Notes under the pieces: model-generated | Databases searched by the model: none | Told to the model about the DNA's origin: nothing | Seen by the model: only the letters and a program-made list of their open reading frames with translations | Made by a program: the position numbers and the translations under genes | Origin: Amaurobius ferox | Lineage: Eukaryota > Arthropoda > Arachnida > Araneae > Amaurobiidae | Assembly (NCBI GenBank): GCA_951213105.1 | Contig: OX578144.1 | Coordinates: forward strand, 82,659,015 to 82,723,014 | Length of the DNA: 64,000 nucleotides | Direction of reading: 5' to 3' | Shown: piece after piece, positions 33,796-45,130 of the stretch | Layout: each line of letters begins with the position of its first letter | Numbering within the stretch: the first letter of the stretch is position 1

Positions 33796-34739
33796 TGCAA
33801 TTTTATTTAAACATCTCTAAAATGCAATACATCAGGCAGTGATATTTTTCAAATTATCACAGTACTACAATCATTTATTTTACATGCAAACTTAAAACCA
33901 TGGATGTAAAAGTACTTTCTAACTCCATGCTTAAAACTTCATCGAAAAAGGCAATGCTATAAAATCGTCTGCTTCTATATGTAAAATCAATGAAAATTTC
34001 ATTCATATCACTATTATTATAGACGCCAGATCTGAATAATTTTGTGTTAAAAAATTCAGCAACTAATCTTATAGCAACTTATCTTACAGCTTGATATGTT
34101 TACATTCTGTATACGTAAAAATTAGGCTTCGTTGCAGAAATAATCAAAATTTGAGGATTAATTGAACTAAAAAATATTGTAATTAAGTTAGCGCAGAATA
34201 TAGCACAGCAAATAAGCAAAAATAAAACGGTTTTAGGACGGATGCAACACTATATATAAATTTAAAAGAACTTTAAAAATTACCATTTTCACACTGGGGG
34301 AAAAAATTGGATGCCATATTTTATTTTGAAGTTGCTCACGTGATCTCTTCACATAATATGAGTTTAATAATTATTTTATTGTTTATTTTAAAAACTACTA
34401 AACATATTTTTCGCACTTTTTTATATATTTTATGGGATAATTTGAATATTTCCTAAAATTTTCAGAGCAGTTTGTGAATTTTAACTTTGCTTAGAAAATG
34501 TTTGAAAAAGTAGGTTCTATAGGATTCAATATATTGCACTTTTTCAACTCGGGTTCAATCCAAAACTAATTGTCTTATATTATTCATTTACATTCCCATA
34601 TGTCTCACAGACCGTCTGAACAATATACCACTAAAATTTCATTTTGATAAAGTAATTTTTACGGCAGTTATCATGCGAACGGACAGACAGATAGAATGAA
34701 CATAGTCATAAACACTTTTCAACTATGTTGGAAAGTGTC
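33796..34739 (+). mobile_element. HelB element, 5' truncated
   Basis: It begins in the ATTTTATTTAAACATCTCTAAAATGC block, lacks the AACAAGAAAGATC start, and continues through GGTTTTAGGACGGATGC and GGGTTCAATCC to (CAGA)n and the 3' palindrome at 34739. Confidence 0.78.
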
Positions 34740-35087
34740 AAGAATGAATTTTTTTTTCTTACTTGCTATTGGACGATCTTTTCTTGCACCAAAATTCAAA
34801 TCTGAGTGTCAGCATGAAGTACGTCCATCTGGTATTTCATGTTTCAAACGTTTTAATGTAGAGCACCTTCTTAAATGAATATTTTAAAAATTTTCGATTT
34901 TTCGTAGGGTTTCATTGAATGATGGATCCGAGTACAAAATATCAAGCTTCACATATTTAATTGTTCAAAAATTGATCGACATAAAAACTGATTGTTATAT
35001 CAAGCGACCTCCAGTTGTGGGCACTGCTGCTTGATGTTCTTAAATTACAAAGATTTTTTCAGGAAGAGAGTAGTATTGTAATCAGTA

Positions 35088-35119
<32 letters not shown>

Positions 35120-35814
35120 CGTTTGTTGCCTTTCATTTACTGTTGATGCTTAACTATGAGCTCTATTTCAGCTATAGGTCAGGAATATTCCTTTGCTTCT
35201 TGAGTCCTGATATTAAGTATGCCAGAATTAATTTTATTACTTGTCTGTTAAAACTTTTTATCAAAACCAATGAATATAAATGTTATATGCAACTTCACTG
35301 AATAGAAAGGTTATATACATAGTGCCACTTATTTACAAACTCTCCCTTTTGAAGTATTTTAAAAGTATATATTTTTTAGCTTTAAATATAAATTCCTTTT
35401 AAAATATTAAACCGTTTCAAGCAAAAAATAACATACGAACACATTAAAAAATCAAATAAACATCAGAACGAGAAACTATTTAAAAACTTTCTAACATTAT
35501 GTACACTACGAAAACACACAAAGTAAATGTTTACTGAGCATCAGCATTATATCTGTGAAGCATGCATTCCTAAATTTTTATCATGTAGGTGTTTTATTTT
35601 AAAAAAATCCCCCTTTTCGTATGCCTGAGTTTTTAAAGAAATAAATAAAAATTTGTAACGAAAGTGTTATTGCACGAAAATGTTAACCAATCTAGTTATA
35701 AGAAGGCTCAAATGTGCTTACTCACAATATCAAAATGTGTTTATCTGTAGTAAGAGTCATGTGTTGGGGTTATTAGATTTCATCTATATCATAAGTGAGA
35801 CTAACAGACTATAT
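34740..35814. other. No gene recognised
   Basis: AT-rich; a 60-codon open frame starting within the HelB end is not supported. Confidence 0.35.
35092..35118. repeat. (TA)n microsatellite
   Basis: About 13 AT dinucleotides. Confidence 0.9.
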
Positions 35815-36984
35815 GATAAATTTACAGCTCAAACTGAAGAAGCTAGAAATTTGAAGGGCTAGGAATTGAAGATAAAAATATGATTTTGCAATTTTATTTG
35901 AATAATTTAGAAATATTTATGTATCTAATGTCTTGTTAACTAGATACTGATTACCCAGATAACGGTTAACCAGACACCTGTTAACAAGATAACGGTTAAA
36001 CGGATTATTTTGATTATTATGTTTTTAAATACGGTTCTCACGGAATTCTCAAATAATCAAAATAAATTTTATAACCAAACTATATATTATAAAATACAAC
36101 CTATAGATCATCAATACACAAGAAACTTGATTTTTAAACACTATACTTTAAGAGAAAGTAAAATAAATCACGCTGCACACAATAGTAATCTTAAGTAAAT
36201 ATCAATAAATCAAGCTTCTCAAATTCAAGATTTCATCTCCCAGGAGAACGCCATATATGACAATAGCTGTAAAATCTTAACCGTGGAATTTAAAACAGTG
36301 GAATTGATAACGGTGGAATCTTTTAGAGGATCGTAACTTTTGACTTCTAGAGGCAATTTATAATTCATGACAAAATGCAGCTTTTGCGCTTCTCTGGGAC
36401 ATTGCACAGATATTTTTCTTCATCGTGCACTTTATTTTTTGTTTGGCAAATATATTTATTTTTCAGTAAGAAATATCAGGAAAAAATATAACTGCAATTT
36501 GTGTGCGATTCAGTGCATCTTACTTTAAACTAAAGTAATACTGTTATTTGAAAAAGCTAGATGATATGGAAAACACTTACGCTGTGCTTCCGCTAAGTCT
36601 GTCAAGCACAAGAAAGATAATACTTTGAAAAATTAACTTGCAACTACTTTTAATGTTTAATTTGATTTAATAAAATATAACTTTTAGCGTCAAAAATAGT
36701 AATCTTGGCCGAATATTGATTTATTTATGATTTATTTCTTTGTTGCTAATATAAGCGGGCAATGATTTTAACCTTTTTTGCCATTGGACGAAAAGGGGAA
36801 AGGGGTAGGCTTCTAGACGATTTAGAAAGGGTTTTTGAGTCATCTTTCCATTTCATCTGTTCTCAGAAAATAAACCGAAAATCCGAATGTGTTAGGTTAA
36901 CTCTTATTTCTCGCGTTGACTAGAGGTTTACACCTAGGACAGAGAGGAAGAAGGGTTTATATGGACCATCCAAAGAAGCCACGA

Positions 36985-37496
36985 TCAGGAGAATGACTTC
37001 AATTCTGTTTTCAAAACAACCAATTGTAATAACCAGGGATTCTGCACATACAGCATTTGAAATGACTGCACATTTATTGAATTAAATCGTGCGGCTTTTT
37101 GCCTGACATGACGAACATAATAGTACGCCTGGTACCTATTATACATAAAAATACAGTGGACGTACAAGTGACAATTATCCCCTAACGACCTCCTAATGAC
37201 CAAATATTTAAAATGACTGCACATTTTCTGAACTAAATTGCACGGCTTTTTGCCTGCTATAGAAAACATAACAGTACACCTGGTACTTATTACACATAAA
37301 AATACGCACCAGTGGCAATAACTGCTTCTCCTGTGGTAATTCAAACCCTTACGCACAACCCACAACAAAATATAAAATTTATCTCCGCGTCTATGAACCA
37401 CTTGCACCCAGTACCTCAAGGTGCTAAATTCCGACAGTTGTCCACGACTGTATAGCAGGGGATTTCTCCAACAACATAATGTTGACACTTTTCACG
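36985..37496 (-). other. Unassigned 167-codon open frame with internal repeat
   Basis: The longest uninterrupted minus-strand frame (36985-37488) lies in a patch of higher GC than its surroundings. It contains a direct DNA duplication: blocks at about 37065-37155 and 37222-37312 share TGCACATTT, CGGCTTTTTGCCTG and ACCTGGTAC.TATTA.ACATAAAAATAC. The encoded sequence shows no domain I recognise. The duplicated non-triplet-like structure makes it more likely a noncoding repeat that happens to stay open. It is the landing site of the first 5S SINE. Confidence 0.35.
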
Positions 37497-37507
37497 CACA
37501 CAACCTT

Positions 37508-37626
37508 GCTAACGGCCGTACAGTGCTGAAAACACCGGTTCTCGTTAGATCACCGAAGTCAGGCAGCATCGGGCGCGGTTAGTACTTGGGTGGGTGACCA
37601 ACTGGGAATACCGCGTGCTGTTGGCA
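37508..37626 (+). rRNA. 5S rRNA-like sequence (SINE head)
   Basis: 119 bases closely follow animal 5S rRNA, including ACACCGGTTCTCGTTAGATC, CGAAGTCAGGCAGCATCGGG, GCGCGGTTAGTACTTGGGTG and CTGTTGGC at the 3' end. The internal pol III control region is preserved. The first and last bases can form the terminal stem. It is joined to SINE sequence where a genuine gene would have a T-run terminator, and has a target duplication at its 5' edge, so it is not a functional 5S gene. Confidence 0.88.
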
Positions 37627-37889
37627 CATTTTGTGCGCGGTAGCCCGGTGGTTTGCGCGCTGGATTTGCACGCTGCCACAACTGTCGCCGTGTTCATGCG
37701 GAGTACGATCACGTTAAACATGTGGGTCCGTAAGTCCTTCCGAGAGGTTGGTGGTAGGGGAAGGAGGGTACGGTCCCTGTGGATGCCTCCCCCACTGGGT
37801 TCCGGTCTAAATTGGGTGGCACTTCCCGGCCGTACAAACAGTTACCTTACACCTTTCTGGTAGGTCGGACGGTCTGGGTCTCAACAACA
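37508..37889 (+). mobile_element. 5S-derived SINE, copy 1
   Basis: It consists of a 5S rRNA-like head (37508-37626), a ~255-base GC-rich body and a CAACAACACA tail. Flanking direct repeats CACACAACCTTG at 37497-37508 and 37890-37901 are a 12-base target duplication, as made by LINE machinery. The body contains GGTAGCCCGGTGGTTTG, which resembles a tRNA A box, so the element may be a 5S-tRNA chimera. The second copy at 63564 has the same head, body and tail. 5S-headed SINEs are known as the SINE3 type; the body is not one I recognise. Confidence 0.9.
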
Positions 37890-37901
37890 CACACAACCTT
37901 G

Positions 37902-38236
37902 AAATTCCCCTTTCAAAATCCAATCTAATTTAAACATTGATTGTATCCCAATACTGAATTCCAGACTTTCCTGTCCATCTGTGTGACTGGTTCTCCAAAC
38001 CAGAAGCGTTAAGACGCTGTTAATTAACAAAAAATCCTACTTTAATGCAAAAGGGGGAAATGATGACAAAATGGTTATCTTGATTTTACAAACAGTTTTA
38101 AGTAATTAGATTACTACGTAAAATGCCGCTCAAATAAAATGTAAAAAGCCGACGATCATTTTTCGAGCATGTTACGTTTCTCTTTTTTTAGGGCTACCAG
38201 GTCAAGAGCCACACGTCAACGTGATACCATGCAACT
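37902..38236. other. No gene recognised
   Basis: Continuation of the host sequence of the SINE, then AT-rich spacer. Confidence 0.3.
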
Positions 38237-38238
38237 TA

Positions 38239-39710
38239 CACTCATGTCCAAAGGCTAAGCATAATTCGTAAAATGCCAAAAATTCGAAGTTAATATGGAT
38301 ACAATGGTTTACAATCAGTTGTGGAGAACCGTGGAACGAAGGTAAATCATTGTCCATATGCGAAACATTTCGACGTCGACATGCCCAAAGCAGCGGCACA
38401 CGTCGGAACGCGGATAAAACGGCCGCGAGCGACATGGACAGTGGAGCCAGAATTTCGCAATTGGGGTGGTACGGAGCGTTGTGAACAATCAGAAAGGACG
38501 AACGATATCACAAAGATGCCAACTGGACTTGTTTTTGAAGAGACGAATTATTGAAATGCTGGAATCCAGTCGATCTCAAACCGAATTCTGAATGTGCCTC
38601 TGTGTGTGATCTCCAGACTGTAGCAGAGGTTCCAAACTACTGGAGATGTTACCCGACGACCAATACCAGTCGGTCAAGGGTAACAATCACTTGGCAAGAC
38701 CGATATTTGGTGATAACTGCGCGACGTCAGAGGAACCGTTCTGCCAGACAACTGGATTCAGCCCTGACAGCCGCCACAGGAGTCACTGTTTCGAGACAAA
38801 CTTTTTACAGGAGACTCAGACACGTTGGTTTCTATGACAGACGACCAGCAGTTTGCATTCCTCTGACGTCTGCACAGAAATACGCTCGTTTATAGTGTAG
38901 TTTGGAGCATCGGCAGTGGAGTGGACAGCAGTGGTGCAATGCCATATTCAGTGACGAGTCCAGGTTTAGCCTGCAAACTGAATTTCGTCGTACCACGATA
39001 TGGAGAGAACGTGGAACGCGTTTTCATCCGGGAAACATCAAGTTAAAGGCAGGCATCATGATGGACGTCCGCACAGACCGCCACATCTTTAACATGGGGT
39101 CACTTAGCAGTTAAAGATACATAGTCGAAGTCCTTGAGTCTAACGTTCGATTATTTTGAGGTGCTGTTGGTCCTGATTTCATATTCATGGATGGTAACTC
39201 GCCTTCTCACCGTGCGGCCTTGGTCGGCGACTTCCTTTAAACTGAAGATATCCAGCACATGCAGTAGCCTGCCAACTCTCCTGTTCTTAATCCAATAGCG
39301 CATGTGTGGGTGGGATATGGTCGGTACACATCTTGCAGCCCTCCGCTACCCACCAAGCTCCGTTCCGTGATAGAAAACTACTCTCCGTGAGGCTTGGAAC
39401 TTTTTTAGCACACAACACATCGAAACCCTCATCGAAAGTATCGAATTCGTGCATCATGAGTGGTTACCCGAGGTTCCCACACACCGTATTAAACTGCAGC
39501 ATCACATTGTTTTAATCATTCTGTCTCACTGAGGTTAACACTCGTATTGTGACCCTTTTTTATAATACAAGTTGTTATTATCCTTGTTTGCATAGTTTTA
39601 TTCTTCTATAATCCTATTATACTCGCATATCGCGTTTCCTTCTATTCCAATGTAGATTTTCTGAAATTGTCACATAAACAGAAACTATGCTTAACTTTTG
39701 GACATGAGTG
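38239..39710 (+). mobile_element. Tc1-like DNA transposon, degenerate
   Basis: Terminal repeats CACTCATGTCCAAAGGCTAA at the left and the complement of CACTCATGTCCAAAAGTTAA at the right are flanked by TA on both sides (38237-38238 and 39711-39712). The length is 1472 bp. The transposase gene is on the plus strand and broken. Confidence 0.9.
38540..39530 (+). pseudogene. Tc1-like transposase pseudogene
   Basis: WQDRYLVITARRQRNRSARQ and GVTVSRQTFYRRLR (38695-38820) form the second helix-turn-helix region of the family. IFSDESRFSLQ near 38948 carries the first catalytic Asp and IWRERGTRFHPGN follows. FMDGNSPSHRAA near 39184 holds the second Asp. The motif that should carry Glu reads PVLNPIAHVW, with Ala where Glu is expected. 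Stops occur after position 38893 and in the last third. The gene is inactive by several independent lesions, including this catalytic substitution. Confidence 0.85.
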
Positions 39711-39901
39711 TATATTAAATGAGTGTTAACAAATATAAAAGAAAAGCGCCAATAAATGAACATGTTTTTAAATATGTAAATCGCTTTTATTACATAAATA
39801 TTTACAATTTGGCAGGCGTACTTCAGATATAAACTGAATTCAATTTGGTAGTCAAACTTATTACCTTATAAGCTATTGTGATAGTACATATTCCAACTAA
39901 T

Positions 39902-39922
39902 AAAAAAAAAAAAAAAAAAAAA
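39902..39922. repeat. Poly(A) run
   Basis: Twenty-one consecutive A. It may mark the 3' end of an old retroposed sequence, but no recognisable body precedes it. Confidence 0.8.
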
Positions 39923-40158
39923 CACTCTCGAACTAGAAAATTATGTTACAATGTGTAAATATCCGTTTATAAAAGTTTTAATTAACAATGAACATGCATT
40001 GAAAGGGGTTTGACATCCTAAAACATAAAACTCAAGCAAGTATAAACAAAGAAAAAATTAATATATATTTATATGTGATAAATTTACATCCCGAGCCGAT
40101 CATGCTAGAAATTTGACATTTTAACTACATATGGAATTTGATCTATAAATAGTAAAAA

Positions 40159-41100
40159 TCTGATGTTGGCAGCATATGACTTTCCTTATATAATACAATA
40201 AATTCACTACTTTTACAGTAAAAAAAAAATAGATTATTTTTATAGTAGTTATTTATATTCTTTCCAAGATATTAAATTTTCGTCAATGAGTCGTCATTTT
40301 CCATGTCGTCATCATTAATGAGTCGTCACTGATTTAGCGTCATTTTTATCCATTTGACGAGTTTTTAATTAATTTAGCAACATTTAAAAAAGTCGTCAAG
40401 TTGGCGACATTCCACCAAATTCGTCGCCAAAATCTCGCCAAGCGTTATGAACGAAGAAATAAGTTATTCTTAAGTAGGCAAATGACTATTGGCTTTCAAA
40501 TACAAAAGTATTATTCAAATTATCTTTTTTCATGAATGGAACGACCTAAATTCACGAGTATGATGTCACCCAATTTATCGTATGGTATTACATTTGAAAA
40601 GTGAACATGTTTCTCAATAGGAAATATATTTTCTTTATTTTATATGACGTTTTGATAATTTTTTTGAAAAATGTGCAATATCTCGAGAACGGTTCATGTT
40701 AGCGTTCTAAAATGTATGTCAATCGTTTTCTAATAAAAAATTACATAAGAAATGTCTATTTGCGTAACTTTATTAGCGGTTTTGATTTTTTGACAATTTT
40801 TTCAAAATTTCACTCGAAAATTTAGGGGGGTTCTGAACATTCGATTGCGTATAAAAATAATAGACTTCCAGTGTTTGCGGATTGGGATTTTTGTACCAAA
40901 TTTTGTTCGAATCGGTCCATTCGTTCGTCAGTTATCGTCTCCAAAGTCTCACTGACACACACACACACACATACATCACTTCAAAAATGTTTGATTCGTG
41001 ATCAGGGATGCTTGAAACGTGCTCTCCCGTTGAAAACTCGAATTCGAATTTTCGACCCTGTCACAATACTTTCCTTATACATTATGTATATAAGGAAAGT
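40159..41100 (+). mobile_element. HelA non-autonomous element
   Basis: It starts TCTGATGTTGG after GTAAAAA and ends with TATAAGGAAAGT at 41100. The CA tract is short (40952-40972). The 20-bp units near 40325-40400 include an extra partial duplication (CATCATTAATGAGTCGTCA). The CTCGAGAACGGTTCATG module lies near 40682. Confidence 0.85.
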
Positions 41101-42190
41101 AATAAAAATCAGAGATCTTGGAATATTATTTGCGAAATTTATAAATATGTATCTATCTAATGCCTTGTTAACTAGGTACCGATTACACACATAACGATTA
41201 ACCAGATACCGGTTAATCAGATCAGTTTGGTTATTAGTATGTTTTTAAAGACGGTATTCACGGGATGTTCAGATAATCAAAATACGGTTTATAGTCAAAC
41301 TATATATTATAAAATACGTACAATAGATCATTAATACACAAGAAACTTGTTTTGTAAATACTGTTCTTTAAGAATAAGAAAAATAAATTACACTCTTTGC
41401 AAAATATTAATCTTCAGTAAATATTAATAAATCAAGCTTCTTAAATTCAAGATTTCGTCTCTCAGGAGAAAGTCTTATATGACAATGGCAGGAAAACTTA
41501 AACGGTGGAATTGATAACGGTAGAATGTTTTAAAGGGTTGTAACTTATGATTTTAAGATTCAGCCTAGCAATTCATAATTCATGACAAAATGCAGCTTTT
41601 GCGCTTCCCTTGGGAACTGCACAGATATTTTCCTTGCTTGTGCATTCGGTTTTTTACTTGACAATGTTTCTATTTTTCAGGGAAAATATCAGGAAAAGAA
41701 TATAACTGCAGATCGTTTGCAATCCCGTGCATTTTACTTTAACCTAAAGAATGATTATGATCTGATTATGATATGCAACAAATTTAGTTTATGCGTACAC
41801 TAGTATTTAAGCCTGTCAAAGACAGGAAAACTAATTTTTTTTAGAAATTTACTTGCAACTTCTTTAATATTTAATTTGGTTTATCAAAATGTGGCTTTTA
41901 ACGGCAAAAATAGTCATCTTGATCGAACATTGATTTATTCATGAATTATCCAGTGGTCAATATTATAAGTGAACAACGTTTTAAACCTCTAAGCCAACGT
42001 ACAAGGATGGGGAGGAGGCTTCTAGATGACATAGAAAGATTGTTTGAATGACCATTCTACTTTATCTGTTTGTTCTCAGAGAAGAATTCTAAAATCCGAA
42101 TTTTTTATGTTAAATCTCATCTCCCGTGGCGACATGAGGTTTGTGCCAAGACAAGGAGTTCGAGGGATTTATGTCCACCATCCAGAGAAG

Positions 42191-44399
42191 TCGCGATCAA
42201 GCAATCAAGAAGTCGCGATCAACAAGGTCGGCCCAATCACCCACGGCACTAGTCCGAAAAGAGAAATTGCTGAGTCTCGACCCTAGTTGCCGAAGGTCTG
42301 GAAACATGCCATAAAGTCACAGTTCCTTTCTCCTTCACCTGCAAGAGATATATTCGTGAAACGTCAGACGGGAACACTCAGGGATAATCCCCAGATTTGT
42401 ATATCCCCTTAGATGAAATGGTCAGAGGCCACTGATCCAACGCCCAAGACACCGAAGCGTCTCCCCCAAAGGGAAAAACTGAATTAGTTAGGTCTTGTCT
42501 TTTAATAGATATCATAATTTTGCAATGATTCAGATTCTGTAGAGTCTAGAAATACTTTTCAAAAATGGAGATAACCCTTCCTGTATGTCCTTTCTCGTGG
42601 CCAATGCTATAAACTTCAAAATATTCAGCCTTCTAGGTGACTGGAGAATTTTGGTCTGGAGAGACTTTCAATCTCCCCTTTCCTTTTTCCTCGGAGGATT
42701 GAAAAATTCGATCTATCTAAGGCTGTTAACTTTACAGGCAATAGCGGCCATCTTGTGCATCAGCGGCCATCTTGACTCCCAGGTGAGGCGATGGCTGTGC
42801 AAGTGTGCATGGTGAAAATATGGTTCCTTTCTTGATCTTTTCTCGGGATCTCGAGAAAATAAAAACATTCTATACAACTTTCTGGAATTATTAGTCCAAA
42901 GAAAGTAGAAGCACTAATTTTGCGACAAAATATGGCGTCTTAGACAACTTGATAACTAGTAAATTTATGGACGTTTCAAAGAATTTCAGACCTTAAAAAG
43001 TTCCAGTACAAAGACTGACAAACATGTTTCATTAATATAGACAGAAGAAAAATCAAATAGATTACATGTCATTCGTCTACATATCACTTTCCATTTGCAT
43101 ATGCTGTGTACTATAAGGAATAAAAAAATTATTTTTCTCTAAATACCAAATCCTGCTTTATTTATAATGACAATGTCATTTTGTTTGAGAAAATGCAATT
43201 ATACAAGTTATAACAAAACAGAAAATATTCATATGTGTAAGCTTTAGCCTTCTAGCAGAACATCTGTCATACAATAGCCTGAAGCATGTGAGCTGATGTT
43301 TTTTGCCGCGTCCTCAAACTACATCTCGCTAATTAATAATTCATAGCGAACGTAAACTCTTATACATACTCAAAGAATGAGCTCCAAAGGTGTTTCTAAA
43401 AATTTCTACAAAGGTCTAGGACAGTATTGTTATTTTTAATTTTTCGGTAAAAGATTTATTCTGAAGAAAAATGAAATATGGTAATTAATTTGATATCGAT
43501 TTGCAATGTAGTTGAAGCTTATAGAAATTGGCTGGAAGGGAGATTAGAAGGTATGGAAGAGTTATGATTTGTGGTAAAAAGTGTTCGTCCTGTGATTGTT
43601 TGTATGGAAAAATTTCTCTTTAGACGTATATTTCTCAAGATCTGCTATAAAGATCAGATAATTACTGATTTGGATTCAGCACTAAATTTCGGAGGAGTAT
43701 GGAGGAGTAAGTTTCAGTAAGAGTGTAATAAAGATAACCAATTGTTTGATAAAAAGGGCTCTTTAATATTAGTACTATTAATGAAGTACATACAATTACA
43801 AATCCAGAGCGCTTCAGCAACTACGTCCTTCATCAGTGGTAATGTAAATTGGTAACAATTTACCTCCTCTATATTGACTATGGTAACATATTTGATTTTG
43901 ATTCTTTGTGAATATTTTTTATTGAAATATGTTGAAATACGAATAACATTTTGAATATTTATTTTTAAAATCGGTTTTGATTCCAAGTCATGGATGTCAT
44001 GTATAAAAATTTTAGTTTAAAATGGAATGGCGTTTTTAATTAATAGAACTTACAAAATCCGAAATTGCAGAAGTATACGGAACTTTCAGGTATGTGGCTT
44101 TTTTCAGAATTTTTCCCAAATCGGAGTTTTAAATTAATTAGGAAAATTAACTCTAAGGTTAAGATTTTGGGCTGGTAGTGATTTGACTCAAGGGATTAGA
44201 TTAACTCCTGGATATTTAATTTTAAATGCAATTTTAAATGCAATGTTTATTTAATTAATTAATCAATTAAATACCAAGTAATGTACTGTTTTTCTTGTTA
44301 TGTTGTTAATTAATGTATTTAATTTTAATTAGAAATATCAACGCATTTATTTCTGGTGGAACATCAGTATAAAAACTAGTAATTACGTTTGATGGACTA
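42191..44399. other. No gene recognised
   Basis: The first ~300 bases (to 42490) are GC-richer, with no recognisable protein. Two AGCGGCCATCTTG words lie at 42743-42755 and 42762-42774. A hammerhead-like core is on the minus strand near 43804-43836. The rest is AT-rich. Confidence 0.35.
43804..43837 (-). other. Hammerhead-like core, second instance
   Basis: On the minus strand CTGATGA is followed by AGGACGTAGTTGCT, which can form a short imperfect stem, and then GAAGCGCTCTGG. The element near 3207 ends with GAAAGCGCTATGG, so the two share the core and the GCGCT.TGG continuation. The expected GAAA reads GAAG here, which would disable a ribozyme. Confidence 0.3.
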
Positions 44400-44784
44400 T
44401 ATAACTTAGTGAACCCCCCCTCCCCTCGGGGACCAGTGAAGATATATCAAATATTTTTGACAGCTTTATTATATGCTTACCTAAATTAAAGTTGAGTTAC
44501 TAGGTAAAGGACTATTATTATATGCCAAGTGAATTTGCTGTCTAAGAGGAGAAGGTGAAGTAAAGCCTGGTCTAAGTCGGCGCTTTGGCGTAGTGTGGGG
44601 GGGGGGGGCTCCCCTGAGAAATTGGGGATCGAAAGCCGACTAAAGACCAAGCCAAGAGAGGAAAGCACTCATTGCTCCAGATCAGTTTATTGGCTTTATC
44701 CATCAGTAGGGTAAGGTGGAATGGGGGACGAAGTAGACATAATGGCTGCTTTGAGGGTGGACCCGCCCTAACAACATTTTTTTT

Positions 44785-45130
44785 CACAGTGACGTAAGAT
44801 TTACGTCACACTGTGACTTTGGGACGTTCCAGGACGTCGCAGTACGTCTCAGCAACGTCACATTGAAGTCACAGCTAAATCATTTTGGTCATTTTCATGG
44901 TCGTTTGTGACGTCGCATATTAGCTTGTTTGTGACGTCACATTGTAATTGCTATTGTAATGTCTTCACATTGTTACGTGTTAATTAAATTGTGGAAACGT
45001 CACAGAATATAGTCACAATGAAGTTACAAAGTTACTAATACGTAACGTCGCATAGAAGTCACAAATATGATGTCACATTGTGACCCAGGTGTCACGTAAC
45101 TACAACGTCACTGTCACACATGTGACGATC
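44785..45130. repeat. Dense array of ACGTCAC / GTGACGT words
   Basis: More than ten irregularly spaced words of the type GTGACGTC, ACGTCACA or GTCACATTGTGA occur in both orientations (for example GTGACGTCACATTG near 44930). They resemble cAMP-response-element cores (TGACGTCA). The array precedes and overlaps the start of the ORF1-like frame and may be the 5' untranslated region of that retroelement. Confidence 0.7.

Larger units (their letters stand above)
31610..36985 (+). repeat. Segmental duplication, copy 1
   Basis: Blocks at 31610-31790, 35815-35860 and 35900-36985 match, in the same order, 39750-40060, 40073-40130 and 41130-42190. Shared words include ACATAAAAC.C.AG.AAGTATAAA, GATAAATTTACA, GTTAACTAG.TAC.GATTAC and GAAACTTG.TTT. 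Different mobile elements are inserted in the two copies, so the duplication predates those insertions. Divergence is high. Confidence 0.6.
39735..42190 (+). repeat. Segmental duplication, copy 2
   Basis: Collinear with 31610-36985 but much shorter because it lacks the HelB copy and other inserts. A HelA element is inserted at 40159 at a point where copy 1 is uninterrupted (near 35890). The homology ends near 42190 (TCCAGAGAAGTCGCGATCA), matching 36960-36985. Confidence 0.6.

Noticed and set aside
37508..37626. A functional 5S rRNA gene
   Set aside because: It is fused to SINE sequence without a T-run terminator and has target duplications at the element borders.
37594..37863. 89-codon plus-strand frame, repeated at 63650-63919
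   Set aside because: It lies entirely within the 5S-derived SINE; its similarity between loci comes from the SINE, not from a conserved protein.
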